Part shown: one piece after another, positions 1 to 10,930 of the stretch | Layout of the letters: every line of letters starts with the position of its first letter | Numbering within the stretch: position 1 is the stretch's first letter | Origin: Haliclystus octoradiatus | Lineage: Eukaryota > Cnidaria > Staurozoa > Stauromedusae > Haliclystidae | Direction: 5' to 3' | Assembly (NCBI GenBank): GCA_916610825.1 | Contig: OU744453.1 | Coordinates: 6,299,845 to 6,363,844, forward strand | DNA: 64,000 nt | Notes under the pieces: model-generated | Database searches by the model: none | Seen by the model: only the letters and a program-made list of their open reading frames with translations | What the model was told of the DNA's origin: nothing | Made by a program: the position numbers and the translations under genes

Positions 1-227
1 ATTGAATAATAATAAATCGAATTATCTATAAAACAGGAAATCTCTTCAGATTGACTACTCGGTTTAATTCGGGTGTCGGTTAAAGATCATGTGACTTCGT
101 TTCATCCCAAATTGAGCCTAATCTGAAAGAGCGGCCGAGAACAATAGAGTAGCCAATCACTGTGTTCTATAATCTATGTTACCACATACACGTTCAAGGT
201 CAATTTGTATGATGAATGAAAATAATT

Positions 228-249
228 CACACACACACACACACACACA
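228..249. repeat. (CA)n microsatellite
   Basis: An uninterrupted run of about eleven CA dinucleotides, read directly from the sequence. Confidence 0.95.
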
Positions 250-560
250 TCGCATGATGGAACCATGACAGCATCACTAACATCGAACTCTATTTGCAGT
301 CTAGACTCTTGAAAGGATTTAGAAAGATTTGCAAAAATTTGCAAGCATTTATAAATCTCATATTACGGTCATCATACCAAGTCAACTACGAAGTCATAAT
401 TTCTACTTACATATCAGCCGTATTTGCAATTTGTGGAGTAATGAGAACACAGAGGTAACTCCCATGTGACGGCTATACAGGAATGCGTGCCACTATGGTA
501 TTTTAAAGCAGAGAGAATAAATTTTTGGTAAGAAGTTACAGACTTACGAGCATTTTGCAA

Positions 561-590
561 AAAGCTTTGAAGAGCTTTGAAGAGCTTTGA
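561..590. repeat. 10-bp tandem repeat, three copies
   Basis: Three consecutive near-identical copies of a 10-bp unit (AGAGCTTTGA), the first differing at one base. A minor minisatellite-like patch. Confidence 0.85.
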
Positions 591-1606
591 ATTTTCTATA
601 TTCAATTTGAAATATTTCTTGTAACATTTTAGGTAGAAATTTCAAGTTTTTGGAACTTTTGCTTTCTCCGGATCCAGTGCTACTCCTCACTCAATCAGAA
701 ACACAAAAAGGCAGAAATATAGAAGGCTTTGCATTATTATTGGCAACAATTATGTAATTTGTATTTTCTCCTGTAACCCTTAACTGCATTACAAAATATG
801 TATATATTTATGTGTTCTGAGTGTATTATATTTGCCAAAACTGACACGTACATTAGGGTAAGCATGATTCTACTTATAAACGACACAATTTTTAAGTATC
901 AAGACACTAACTCTTGTACTGATATAATAAATATATTCATTATCATTAACTTAGTTTCATAGTATTTTCAATAGCTACATAAAATATTTTGATTAGGTCT
1001 AGTTATTCTATTTTTAATATTTTTTTTTTAAACAAAAGCTATAGTAATTTATTTTTAAACCACTTTTATTATATAATAGAAATCTGTTCATTAATTATAA
1101 TAATACGCAAACCGTGTCGGTGATCAAATCACCATTGTTTCATTACTGTTAACCACCTTTTCTGCAGAGCACTTTCCAAACTTCTTATACGCTTCTGGGT
1201 TATCTATATGCCTTTGACTATCCGACGTTTTGTTTTTACAGTTAAAAATCCTATAAATTGCTCATAAATTGTGATTAAAATTTCCAAAATCGTGTCATTT
1301 CGAAGGAAGTTCTGCGAAAATAAACTGCTTAGCTTCGTGTATCCCGTCATGCCTAGCAACATCACGAATTTTAGAGCACGCTTTATTTTAATGGCTGCAA
1401 ATATTTTGTAAAAGTGTTTCATATTTTGCAAAAGTATTCCAATATGCCTAGAAGGAGAAGAGGTCCAACAATACTCCATTTTACATCACAAACAGAAGAC
1501 ACACATCTCGGTAAGTCTTTTACAACTTAAATGTTTAAATGCTTCATGTAAAGTCTGTTGGAGTCACTTTTACCGTGGTTTTTACCCTGTTGCATGAGGT
1601 CTTACA

Positions 1607-1808
1607 TGACTCCGATGGCAATTGTTACTTTTAGTTTTCTTTTAAGTATCATAATCCCTAATAGCCTACTTTGTTATCAAGTCATCGTTGGCAGAAGAGA
1701 TTTCTGTGTCACTGTATCGCCACTAGCTTGATTTGTTATGAACTGCTCTTCGTTGGTAGGAAGGATTTACTGTGTCACCGTCTTATGTCAGCAGTTCCGT
1801 TCTGTTAT
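1607..1808 (+). repeat. Left copy of a 200-bp direct repeat flanking the gypsy fossil
   Basis: This block matches 6009-6209 almost end to end, with roughly 13 differences by eye (6-7 percent). It abuts the left LTR of the gypsy fossil. The block has an internal two-fold similarity: a motif around CGTTGG, then AAGAGATT, then CTGTGTCAC recurs about 70 bp later. That suggests it belonged to a tandem repeat before the element arrived. Confidence 0.85.
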
Positions 1809-1809
1809 C

Positions 1810-1961
1810 TGTTATAAAGTAGAGAATAAACACGAATAATGTATAAATATGTAATCATAAGTTCAAGATCTCCCTAAGCTTACATGTGCTACTGAACTTA
1901 TTGAGTAGCCTCCTTTACATGAATAGTAAGTTACAGACTAAAGATGGCTAACATTATAACA
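1810..1961 (-). repeat. 3' LTR of gypsy fossil
   Basis: 152 bp, starts TGTTAT and ends ATAACA on the + strand, and pairs with 5857-6008. Because the element reads on the minus strand, this is its 3' LTR, next to the purine tract at 1962-1972. Confidence 0.9.
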
Positions 1962-1989
1962 TCTCCCTTTTTCACTAATTATTATATCA

Positions 1990-4900
1990 TTATAATGTTT
2001 TTATATTTTTTATTTCATTTTTAATGTATAGGTACAGTACATGAAGACTGTAGGTATCTGCTTGGTTTCGTGATTGTGCGATCAGAGTTTCTATTCTGAA
2101 GCTCCATGTCAGGCTGGTGTTCTGTAACATTATTGGGTTGAACTGGTACAGTTTTAAGATTTGATTCTTCTTGTTTGGTTGTGGTGTGTGAAAATATATT
2201 TCCGGTATATTACCATTATACTTCTCTGAATCTACAAGAAGGTGACTTCTTGTACGTCGTAATATTTGACCTGTTGCTGTTTCAATAATGTATGAATTGG
2301 GTGCATCTGCATGTTTGATAATATTTGCTGGTAGCCATAATTTTCCTTGCCTATGGCGCACTGCCTGGCCAGGCCAGAGGACACTTCTATGGGCAGCTGA
2401 GTTCTGATAAAACCAAGCGGCAGAGCCTTGTAGCAAGTATTCGGCGGACATCAGTTGACTTCCAGAATTGTGGCTTGAGGTGGTGTGTTATGCTATGTAA
2501 TCCAGTTCGCAAGTTTCTTCCTTGTAGTAGAACAGCTGGTGGGAGCAAACCATCCCCAAGTGGAGTGCTGCGAAGAGCTGTGAGAGTTTCTTGCAGTCTT
2601 TCCCTTCCTCCTTCATCTTGATAAAGCGTATTTTTGTGTTCTGCACATGTCGCTCCGCAGATCCATTGGACTGCGGATTGATTGGGATTGAAGTTATTTG
2701 TGTTACGTTATTTTCCAATGCATAATCCCTCATTTCTTGACTGCCGTATTGTGGTCCGTTATCACTGATGAGCTTTTCTGGTATGCCATAATTTGTGAAT
2801 ATTTTTTTAATTTCTGTTATTACATCCAAAGACTTTGATTGATTTAACCGTGTAACAGTGGTCCATTTTCAATATAAATCAACGGTTAGTAAGTAGTCTA
2901 TGCTGTTAATCTCAAACAAATCAGTTTAGACCCTGGCATTGGGTATGTAATAGAGTTATCTTTTGCATTAGAGTTCCTATGTTGTTGGCATATACCACAT
3001 GAAGAAACTAAATCTGTTATTTCGGCTACGTATCCTGGCCAGTATACGGCAGACTTAGCACGTTCGATACACTTGGATATACCAAAATGACCATGATGAA
3101 TCTCTTGTAATGTAGACGATATCAGTGATGTAGGGATGACTATTTGACTATTTCTGAATAGTATGCTATCATAATACGATAAATTGCTACTTTCACCCTA
3201 GAATGGCTTCACTGAATTTGGTAGTAGGGCTTTCTTCTCTGGCCAACCATTCTGTGAATAGAGAATAACCGCTTGAAGAGTAGGATTCTTCTTTGTTACC
3301 TCGGCCGTATCAATCTTTTTATCCGGTACAATAACGTCACACATGCGAATAATCTCTGAATCTGAGTATTCGGAACATTCGATAGATAGCGGAGCTCTTG
3401 AGATTGTGTCAGCCAGTACAAGATTGATCCCAGGTTCAAAACAAAGAGTGAAATGATATCGTAAGCATTTGAGGCGCATCCTAGCCAATCTTGATGATAA
3501 ATCAGATATTGATTTTGCCATTATTTCCAGTAATGGTTTATGATCGGTGATTACCGTAGTAGGTTGACCATAGACAAATTGATGGAATCGTGTTAATCCA
3601 AATTGAATTGCTAGTATTTACTTCTCAATTTGTGCATAATTTCTTTGTGTTTTATCTAGCGAGCAAGAAGCGTATTCAATTGGCTGACCATCTTGCAGAA
3701 GGACTGCCCCTAGCCCATGGCAAGATGCGCCAACAGATACAGTAACATGAGCATCCACATTGAATAATTTTAGAGTTGGTGCTGAGATAATTAAACTCAT
3801 TATTTGTTTGAATGATTTTGTGTGGTTTTCATCCCATGTAAAGGCAACTTGATCTTTCAAAAGGTCTCTTAGTGTTCAAGTGTGTTGCGATAAATTAGGG
3901 CAGAATTTTTCAATGTATGTTACCATGCCTAGTAAGCGGCGTAAATCTTCCTTATTTTCTGGTTGTGGCATGCTTCATATAGCTTTTACTCTGTCTGGAT
4001 CCAGTGAAACGCACTTTGCGCTTATAATTTGTCCAAGGTATTTGGTTTTGGTTTGACTGAAATTGCATTTCTTTCTGTTTAGTTTTAAATTCAACTTCTT
4101 GCATCTGTCTAGAACAGCAATCAGGCGCCGTTCGTGTTCTTCCTGATCTTTACCATGTATTAAAATGTCATCAATGTATATTTCTACACCTGGCAAGTCT
4201 TGAAAATGTTCTGCTACAATTCTGTGGAAAAGGTGCCGAACAGATCCCAAATGGAAGCCTAAGAAATCGATACTTGCCAAACGGTGTCCCAAATGTTGTA
4301 ACAAAACTGCTTTCTTTATCAAGTTCTACTTGCATGAAACCACTCATTGCGTCAAGCGTAGAAAATATGGTTGAGCCATGAATTTTGCTGAATATTTCTT
4401 CAGCTGTCGGTACTTGATAATGTTCTCTTTTAATGGCTTGATTCAACGACAATGGATCCAGGCAGATTCTGAGTGACCCATTGGGTTTGGTAACAACGCT
4501 ATTGGATTGACCCATTCTGTGGGGGTTGTGACTCTAGTTATGATTTTATCATTTTCCATAGTATCTAGTGTTTTTTCAATTGGTCTTTTAGTCTAAATGG
4601 TACACGGCGTGCAGCATGGCATGGATGGTTGGTGTATGATTGTCTCGTAATTTAATGTTGTGCATACCTGGTAGTTTGCCATTTCCAACGAAACAGACTC
4701 ATAACGTTTTGCGATCTCATGATTAGGTTGATTTACTGTAAGTATTTTCTCTAATGGTGGTACAATATTTAGAGATCTTAATGATGGGTAGCCCAATAAA
4801 GTGGCTGTGCCATTGAGGACAATAATAAGAGTCTTTTTCGGAAGTAGCATTTTTGAATTTCAGATGGCATAATATTGCATCCAGCTCCTGTATCTACTTT

Positions 4901-5090
4901 AGCTATGAACGATTTATCATTTTCTAAACCCAATTTTACAATCCATTCTTTTTTCTGTCCTGCTTTGTTTACCTGGAGAACAAAACGATGATCAATTTCC
5001 TTAACTTGACTGTTTATAGTGTTTATTGATTCTGGATTATTTTGTTCACTGCTTGATTTACTTATGCAAACTGTAGCAAAATGGTTGAGT
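1990..5090 (-). pseudogene. Gypsy pol part: protease, RT, RNase H, integrase
   Basis: Minus-strand pol remains. The protease active-site motif lies near 4880. RT motifs lie between about 4530 and 3990, including the YIDD box near 4170. RNase H lies near 3860-3600. The integrase core lies near 2830-2490, followed by C-terminal pol toward 1990. In the family this region makes the enzymes for reverse transcription and integration. Broken; a fossil. Confidence 0.85.
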
Positions 5091-5829
5091 TTATCACAAC
5101 TATGGCATTTTTTCCATAACCGGACACCTACCTTGTAAATGTTCACCCCCACAATATTTGCAATTCGTTATCTGTCTCCTCTCTTTTCTTGTCTTAACTT
5201 TAGATGAGTTGCTTGTGGCAGAAATTCTGTCGACAGATGTAGCTTGGTTATTAATCTGGCTACCAATTTTTACTGCACTCTCCTTGTGACGGCTAATCTG
5301 AATTGCTTTTTCCAGACTTAATTCGTCAGTGTATAAGAATTGTTCCCTGATGCTGTCCCCTAAATCCCTAAGACTATTTGGTCTCGCATAATTCTGTCTT
5401 CTAGCATTGCGCAATAATCTGATTGTATTCCTGGATAGTTACAGTATTTTAACTGATTTCTGAGATCAGTAAGAAAAATATCAAAAGCTTCATCTGATGC
5501 TTGTTTTCTAGAAAAGAATTTATACCTCTCAAGACTGTCATTTCGCTTAGGGTTGCAATATGTTCTAAATCCTTTTAAAACATCTTTCAAATTTTTTCTA
5601 GATCCTCTAGTTGTAATCCTCTGTAAATTGTTCTTCAGTTTTATCCCAGTAAGGTCAGTAATATTGCTACCTTTGTTTCTTCAGGTTGCTTCTTTTTATT
5701 GGTAGCAATAAGGTAAAACTCAAAACCTTCTTCCCTGTCGTTCCAGCTTTTGCTCAAGTCTTGATTATTTTTTGCCTCAAAAGGTCCAGGTGGTCTTAAC
5801 CCACTTTCATTTAATGCCATTTTATTCAA
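5090..5829 (-). pseudogene. Gypsy gag part
   Basis: Minus-strand gag remains directly downstream of the primer-binding site. The start has the gag-like context MALNESGLRPPGPF. Toward the end are CCHC-type zinc-knuckle motifs (CKYCGGEHLQGRCP, and CHSCDKLNHFATVC just beyond). Gag forms the virus-like particle and binds RNA in this family. Broken; a fossil. Confidence 0.8.
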
Positions 5830-5856
5830 TTATGTGTTAAATCCCACTTGACACCA

Positions 5857-6008
5857 TGTTATAAAGTAGAGAATAAACATGAATAATGTATAAGTATGTA
5901 ATAGTAAGTTCAAGATCTCCCTAAGCTTACATGTGCTACTGAACTTATTGAGCAGCCTCCTTTACATGAATAGTAAGTTACAGATTAAAGATGGCTAACA
6001 TTATAACA
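5857..6008 (-). repeat. 5' LTR of gypsy fossil
   Basis: 152 bp, pairs with 1810-1961 at about 96 percent identity. On the minus strand it is followed at once by the tRNA-Leu-like primer-binding site, which fixes the element's direction. Confidence 0.9.
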
Positions 6009-6209
6009 TGACTCTGACGGCAATTGTTACTTTTAGATTTGTTTTAAGTATCATAATCCCTAATAGCCTACTTTATTATCAAGTCATCGTTGGCAGAAGA
6101 GATTACTGTGTCACTGTATCGCCAATAACTTGATTTTTATGAACTGCTCTTCGTTGGAAGAAAGGATTTACTGTGTCATCGTTTTATGTCAGCAGTTCCG
6201 TTCTGTTAT
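6009..6209 (+). repeat. Right copy of the 200-bp direct repeat flanking the gypsy fossil
   Basis: Matches 1607-1808 along its length. It begins one base after the LTR end, so the arrangement is repeat, element, repeat. This is far longer than an integrase target-site duplication (4-6 bp); see the findings. Confidence 0.85.
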
Positions 6210-6371
6210 TGAAAATTTGAAAATGAAGAATATATATTCTAAGAAGATATTCTTAGCGGGAATTTCAAATTCTGCTGTGTATATAAAATATTATTATAAC
6301 CACCAAGTCTGACTCAAAGACGAACAGTGGTTGGGAAGTGTAAATTGATATGACATGTGGCACGATAAGAT

Positions 6372-7507
6372 CAGGGGCGGATCCAGCCATAAATCTGAGC
6401 TGTGCAAGAATTCTGGGGTAGAGGGGTGAAGCCCCGTCTATGTAGGGGGTCCGGGGACATGGCCCCCCGGAAAATATTTGAAATTTAAAACCTCTTAGGA
6501 TGTCTGTAGCATCGTTTTTGCACATCTAAATCGGACTTTCTAGTAGCTACAAAGTATGGTCTATCTCATAGTTATTCCAAATTTACAGCGACAAAAAATG
6601 TTGTAACAAGGAAAAACAAGTTTATGTTTAAGTTAAATTATCAGCATTTGTAGAAAATAGTAAATACAAATATAAACAATGTACCCTGGAGAGAGAAGAT
6701 CATTTGTCTTGTTTAGTATTTCCGGAGTTTGGATAAGGATGCCTCGTGAATCATGATACCAAGATAAGTTTCCACCAAATTTGTGACGACCTTATGAGTT
6801 TATGAGTTTGATCTCTGACAATGCAAACTGCAACTCTGAAAATTCACAAACTTCTACCATCATCGTTCAAATAAAATGACACCTTGAACTCATGTGAAAT
6901 AATCTCCTTGGAGTATATGTTTTCAAACTGCATCAGTTTTATCTTGAGAAAGATTGCCAAAATTTAGATATTTTTAACTTCCAACAATGATTATGAACTT
7001 AATCATTCGCTAAGCTCCATTTGTGATTAAGTTAACAATGGGGGCTAGATGACAATGACTGATTCAAGGGTTTAAAAATAACAAAAAGAGAAAAGAAAGT
7101 ACAAGCAGGACAGTAAGCAAGTCAAGCTTTGTATTTCACGGGTGCTGAGGGGGGCGAACTATGTCAGGAATGTGAAGTAGAGCATTATCATTGGTTCATA
7201 GCTAAATTCTTTCAAGGCTACGTCATCTGAGTCGAGCGAAATCAAAGCAATCTATAGGATGCTCTACTTCCCAAGAAGTGAAATCAGTGTCGTTGATTGG
7301 TCAAATTAAGTTGACTTCCTTCTGGTCTAGTGTCCAATCATACCAATATTATACAATCGTACTGCTACTTCCAATCTGCTAAGAAAAATATGACGTACTC
7401 AGGATGAAATTTCATTTACAGGTCGTTTTCTCAGTTATTGTTTTCGAAAAGAATGAAATCAAAAACGGGTGCGCTTGCACCTGTCGCGCCCCCTGGATCC
7501 GCCACTG
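6372..7507. mobile_element. Non-autonomous hAT-type DNA transposon (about 1.1 kb)
   Basis: Ends are inverted repeats CAGGGGCGGATCCAG (left) and CAGTGGCGGATCCAG (right, reverse complement), 14 of 15 identical. It is flanked by a perfect 8-bp target duplication GATAAGAT at 6364-6371 and 7508-7515. An 8-bp duplication and CAG-starting ends are the hAT signature. No transposase domain is visible inside, so it depended on an autonomous relative. The open frames at its two ends are by-products of the GC-rich termini. Confidence 0.9.
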
Positions 7508-7515
7508 GATAAGAT

Positions 7516-7907
7516 GGTAACAAATTGACCAATGGAAACACAATGATTAAATACGATACTAAATCAGGGAAGCGCGTGAATGAATATGAACACAATTTAA
7601 CTAGTAAAATCACCACATTCAAATGATGATAATGCAGACAATTTAGCATGTGACAAATGGTTGTTACTATGACAACAACAACAACTGTGAGTAAGTTTCT
7701 ACAAACATAGAGCAGGCTCGATATTATTCCAATATCACCTGTGATGAGTTGAATAACAATTTTAATTTCTCTATTTAAATTGAAACCGAAATTTGCAGTC
7801 TTAAGACACATATTAAGAGTTAATATAATCATAATATTTGAAAAAGATAAAAATTGCCATGGCAACGATGTACCGATTATGTCTTCACTTTGCGGTTTAT
7901 ATAATTA
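7516..7907. other. No feature seen
   Basis: AT-rich spacer between the hAT element and the first Helitron copy. I see no exon, repeat end or RNA gene. Confidence 0.5.
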
Positions 7908-10900
7908 CTAGCAATGAGTGTAGTCCATAATGGACCTTCTATGATAAAACTTTCAGATCACTTATAATTAAACAATTGACTAAGCATTCTATCGCTGTAT
8001 AATACGGAGTATGAACTCTGGAGGAGAACATGAGACACAATACGCATTGAAACGATGTAGCATTAATCGATACAACTTAATCATTCCTTTAATAAACATT
8101 TAATTTATTTCACATCAATTGAGTTGATTGAAATGTATAATTTAACGTAGCTTTGTCTACATAGAAAAACCTTTATTTTATGTGCTGAAAGGAGGCCAGA
8201 ACACATTAATTATTATAAATTACAAATACTCAGTCAAATTTCGAAATCTGAAATTATCCATAAAAAATCACTTCAAATCCGATCCGATCCGAAGACCTAA
8301 AATATTAACCCGAATCTGACCCGATATGATCGGATCGCGTTCGGTTCGAATTCAGAAATCTTTATTGCAATATATACAACACTAATGTGGTGTTCACAAA
8401 ATAACGCCGTCAAGGTGTGGCCGGTCAAACTCGTGGCATTGCATGCAATATATTCAGTATTAAATTAATTTAGCTTCGACAAAACACATGGTCCACTAAT
8501 TTCTGTTATTAACACGATCAAACGATATCTTTTGTTAATTAAAAATGATTTACTGCTTCATATTAAACAAAATAAGAAAAATCGTTGATAAAAGGTTGCC
8601 GAATGGCGGTTTTGAAATGACGACCCTAAAATTATTATACCAGAGCATTAACCAATTAGCCACTGCGTTACTTACTGATATCAGCGCTTTGACTGACATT
8701 ATCAACAAACCTACAGCTTCGACAACGTATTATTGAACAAGGCCGACCCACGCGCGTGTATTGAATTTCAAATTATATATATAATCTGAAAATATTATGA
8801 TATGATACTATATGAGCCTATATATTTTTGATCTTTGCAATCTCAGCAAGTACGCCTGTGATTTTCATGGCAGTCTATCAAAATACTAAGAGTTCGTTGA
8901 AAATAACATTATAAAAGTAAACAAAAGATGTGAAAAGTTGACCTCATAGTGCTTTTTGTTATCAAATTTCCCAGAATAATAGCATCAACATTATTTTGAA
9001 AGGAAATAAAATTCTATAATAAATCGCTATACTAATTCGATATTGATATTATGTTACATCTTGTTGTCAATATTTCTACGCGCTATTTGTAATACATTAC
9101 AGATGTCGAATGAAAGAAAAGATGATTATGAATAAATTAATTATTTTGATAGAAAAACGAAAACAACTCATTTTGCCAGATTCGTGATATGCATATTTAT
9201 TCAGAATTTATTGAAACGGACGCGATGGTTTATAGAGTGGAAATGTTGAGTGCAGCTTCAAAGATATAAATACCACAGCCGATGGTAATATTTAAATGCT
9301 CATGTTATGATATCTGACGAAAAGGATAATTTACTATGTAGAAAATGAATCTACTTTACCATGCATTTGATCACGATATGAAATGATCATTTTTGTCAGA
9401 ATTAATTCGAATAAAAGACAATCTTTATTTTATTCTTATCGGGCGTACATTCTCCTTCGATAAAATATGGTTGTTAACTTATTATTGATTGGTGTATTAA
9501 CTCAGAGAACCCGCTATTATGTATTTAAATGTTGTTCGGAGATTATACCGCTCGTATTGTTTTTATTTGGATCTCATTTGGAAAATGGTAAGATGTATTT
9601 TAATAAATATTGTTTGCTATGATCGATTATTTCATGCAACCTTTTCGCTTTTTATTTTTGTAACACAAGGTTTGTTACACTCATCCAAACTGTATTAACT
9701 ATTTAAAAATGTTTTTAAATTATGTTTTTGTGCTTTTAAATTCAAAGCAAAATTTTTGAAAGCCTAAAATATTATAATTATTATTATTTATCACAAATCA
9801 TACGCTCAATTCAATTTAACTTTGTTAAATTTGATATAGCTGAAATTAACTTTATTAAATGTTGATCAAAGATAATAACAAGACATCGCTATTTTTATTC
9901 TCGAAACTGTAGTAACATACTGTGTCTTTTTCGTATAGCAAGTCAACAAAATGAAATTTTAATTTTAATCGTTGCCTATAATTCCTTCGTTAATTATGGA
10001 CGCAAAATCTGAAAATAAAAGCCTTGCTGCTCAAAACCAAATGATTCGTTTTTTTATATTAAATAATAAATTATAGAAATACTTTTGTGCAATGCCTTGA
10101 TTAATTCTAAACTCTATAATTTTAGACTGTAGACAGATAATCTATTCGAAGTTTGAATATTTTTCGAATTAGTCGAACGCCAACGTCATTTTGAAAATTC
10201 TTGCAAGTTAATTTGTTTTTATGCCCCGCGATAGATTGTTCATTTCAAAACAGATTGTTTGCTCAGTGTTCTCACAAGTTTTATATCAAAATAGCCTTTT
10301 TAAAAGTGAAATGTTTTGTATCTCGATTTTGGTAAATGTAATGAACGGCATTTTGTTTCATTAATAAATTAAATTAAGACCTAAAGTCTCTTTAATTTCA
10401 TAGCGTTTGTGCTGCGCTATATGTATTGCTGATATCAACACTATAAGAAATAGGTCTACGTTTCTTTGATTTCAAAACATATTTTGTCTGGCCTAGTTAT
10501 ACTGGCAATTCAATGTAACTCAGTATTTCGTATTGTTTTAATTATCATAAATCTGATTCAGTTTTGAGTTTCACTTGTTCAAACAATTTACACGCAGCTT
10601 TTAAATTCAAAGCAAAATATTTTCGTTCTGGGGATTTCAATTTGAATTCGATTTGGCTGCCCGCTAGATTATCGACCTATGAAATTTTTCAAAATCTCTG
10701 AATTTTTTAATGCAAGGATATCAAATAAAATATCAGATGAAGTATATTATTTTAAAACAACGTCATAGACCCATACTTTTCATACAACAAATTTGTTACT
10801 GTACACGGTTATCTCGACACAAATGTTTGCATAATTTCCCGGCAACGGATTATCCGTATTATATCGCCAGTAAGACGTACATAAGTCGCGGACAGACACA

Positions 10901-10928
10901 GAAATATAGAAATATCGAAATATAGTGA
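7908..10928 (-). mobile_element. Non-autonomous Helitron, forward-array copy U1 (3.0 kb)
   Basis: On the minus strand the copy begins TCACTATATTTC after an A and ends CTAG before a T. Eleven bases upstream of CTAG is a short hairpin (GTCCA, 3-nt loop, TGGAC). TC start, hairpin, CTRR end and insertion between A and T, without target duplication or inverted ends, are the Helitron signature. No Rep or helicase coding is seen, so it is non-autonomous. It is followed, after TA, by copy U2. Confidence 0.8.
8594..8675 (-). repeat. tRNA-like module in Helitron U1
   Basis: Reverse strand shows an A-box-like stretch (GCTAATTGGTTAATGC) and a B-box-like stretch ending TCATTTCAAAACC about 45 nt later. 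Stems are degraded. The same module sits at the same place in every full Helitron copy here. Confidence 0.5.
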
Positions 10929-10930
10929 TA

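Larger units (their letters stand above)
1..1606. other. No gene recognised
   Basis: AT-rich sequence with stop codons scattered in all frames. The open frames here are short and show no recognisable domain or splice-bounded exon. It holds one dinucleotide microsatellite and one short tandem repeat, listed separately. Intergenic or intronic sequence is the best description. Confidence 0.6.
1810..6008 (-). mobile_element. Ty3/gypsy LTR retrotransposon fossil (about 4.2 kb)
   Basis: A minus-strand LTR retroelement bounded by two 152-bp LTRs (1810-1961 and 5857-6008) that start TG and end CA. Next to the 5' LTR, a primer-binding site (TGGTGTCAAGTGGGATT) resembles the complement of a tRNA-Leu 3' end. 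A purine tract (AAAAAGGGAGA) abuts the 3' LTR. Parts in order, by motif: gag with two zinc knuckles; a protease around DTGAGC; reverse transcriptase with the YIDD box; an RNase H; an integrase with SDNGPQ. This order is that of Ty3/gypsy; no envelope is seen. It is broken in many places, roughly ten. The LTRs differ at about 6 of 152 positions (4 percent), so it is an old to middle-aged insertion. Confidence 0.9.

Noticed and set aside
1204-1479. A 91-codon minus-strand open frame
   Set aside because: No domain, no repeat in the window and no splice context; expected by chance in AT-rich DNA of this length.
7431-7865. A 144-codon minus-strand open frame
   Set aside because: It spans the right end of the hAT element and host sequence, so it cannot be an old gene. 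Composition is hydrophobic and AT-driven.
10710-10925. A 60-77-residue open frame found at the same place in Helitron copies U1, U2, U3 and R1 (10710, 13757, 16471 on +; 21912-22145 on -)
   Set aside because: Its repetition follows from the recent copying of the Helitron. It runs antisense to the element, has no recognisable domain, and is not kept open in copy R2.
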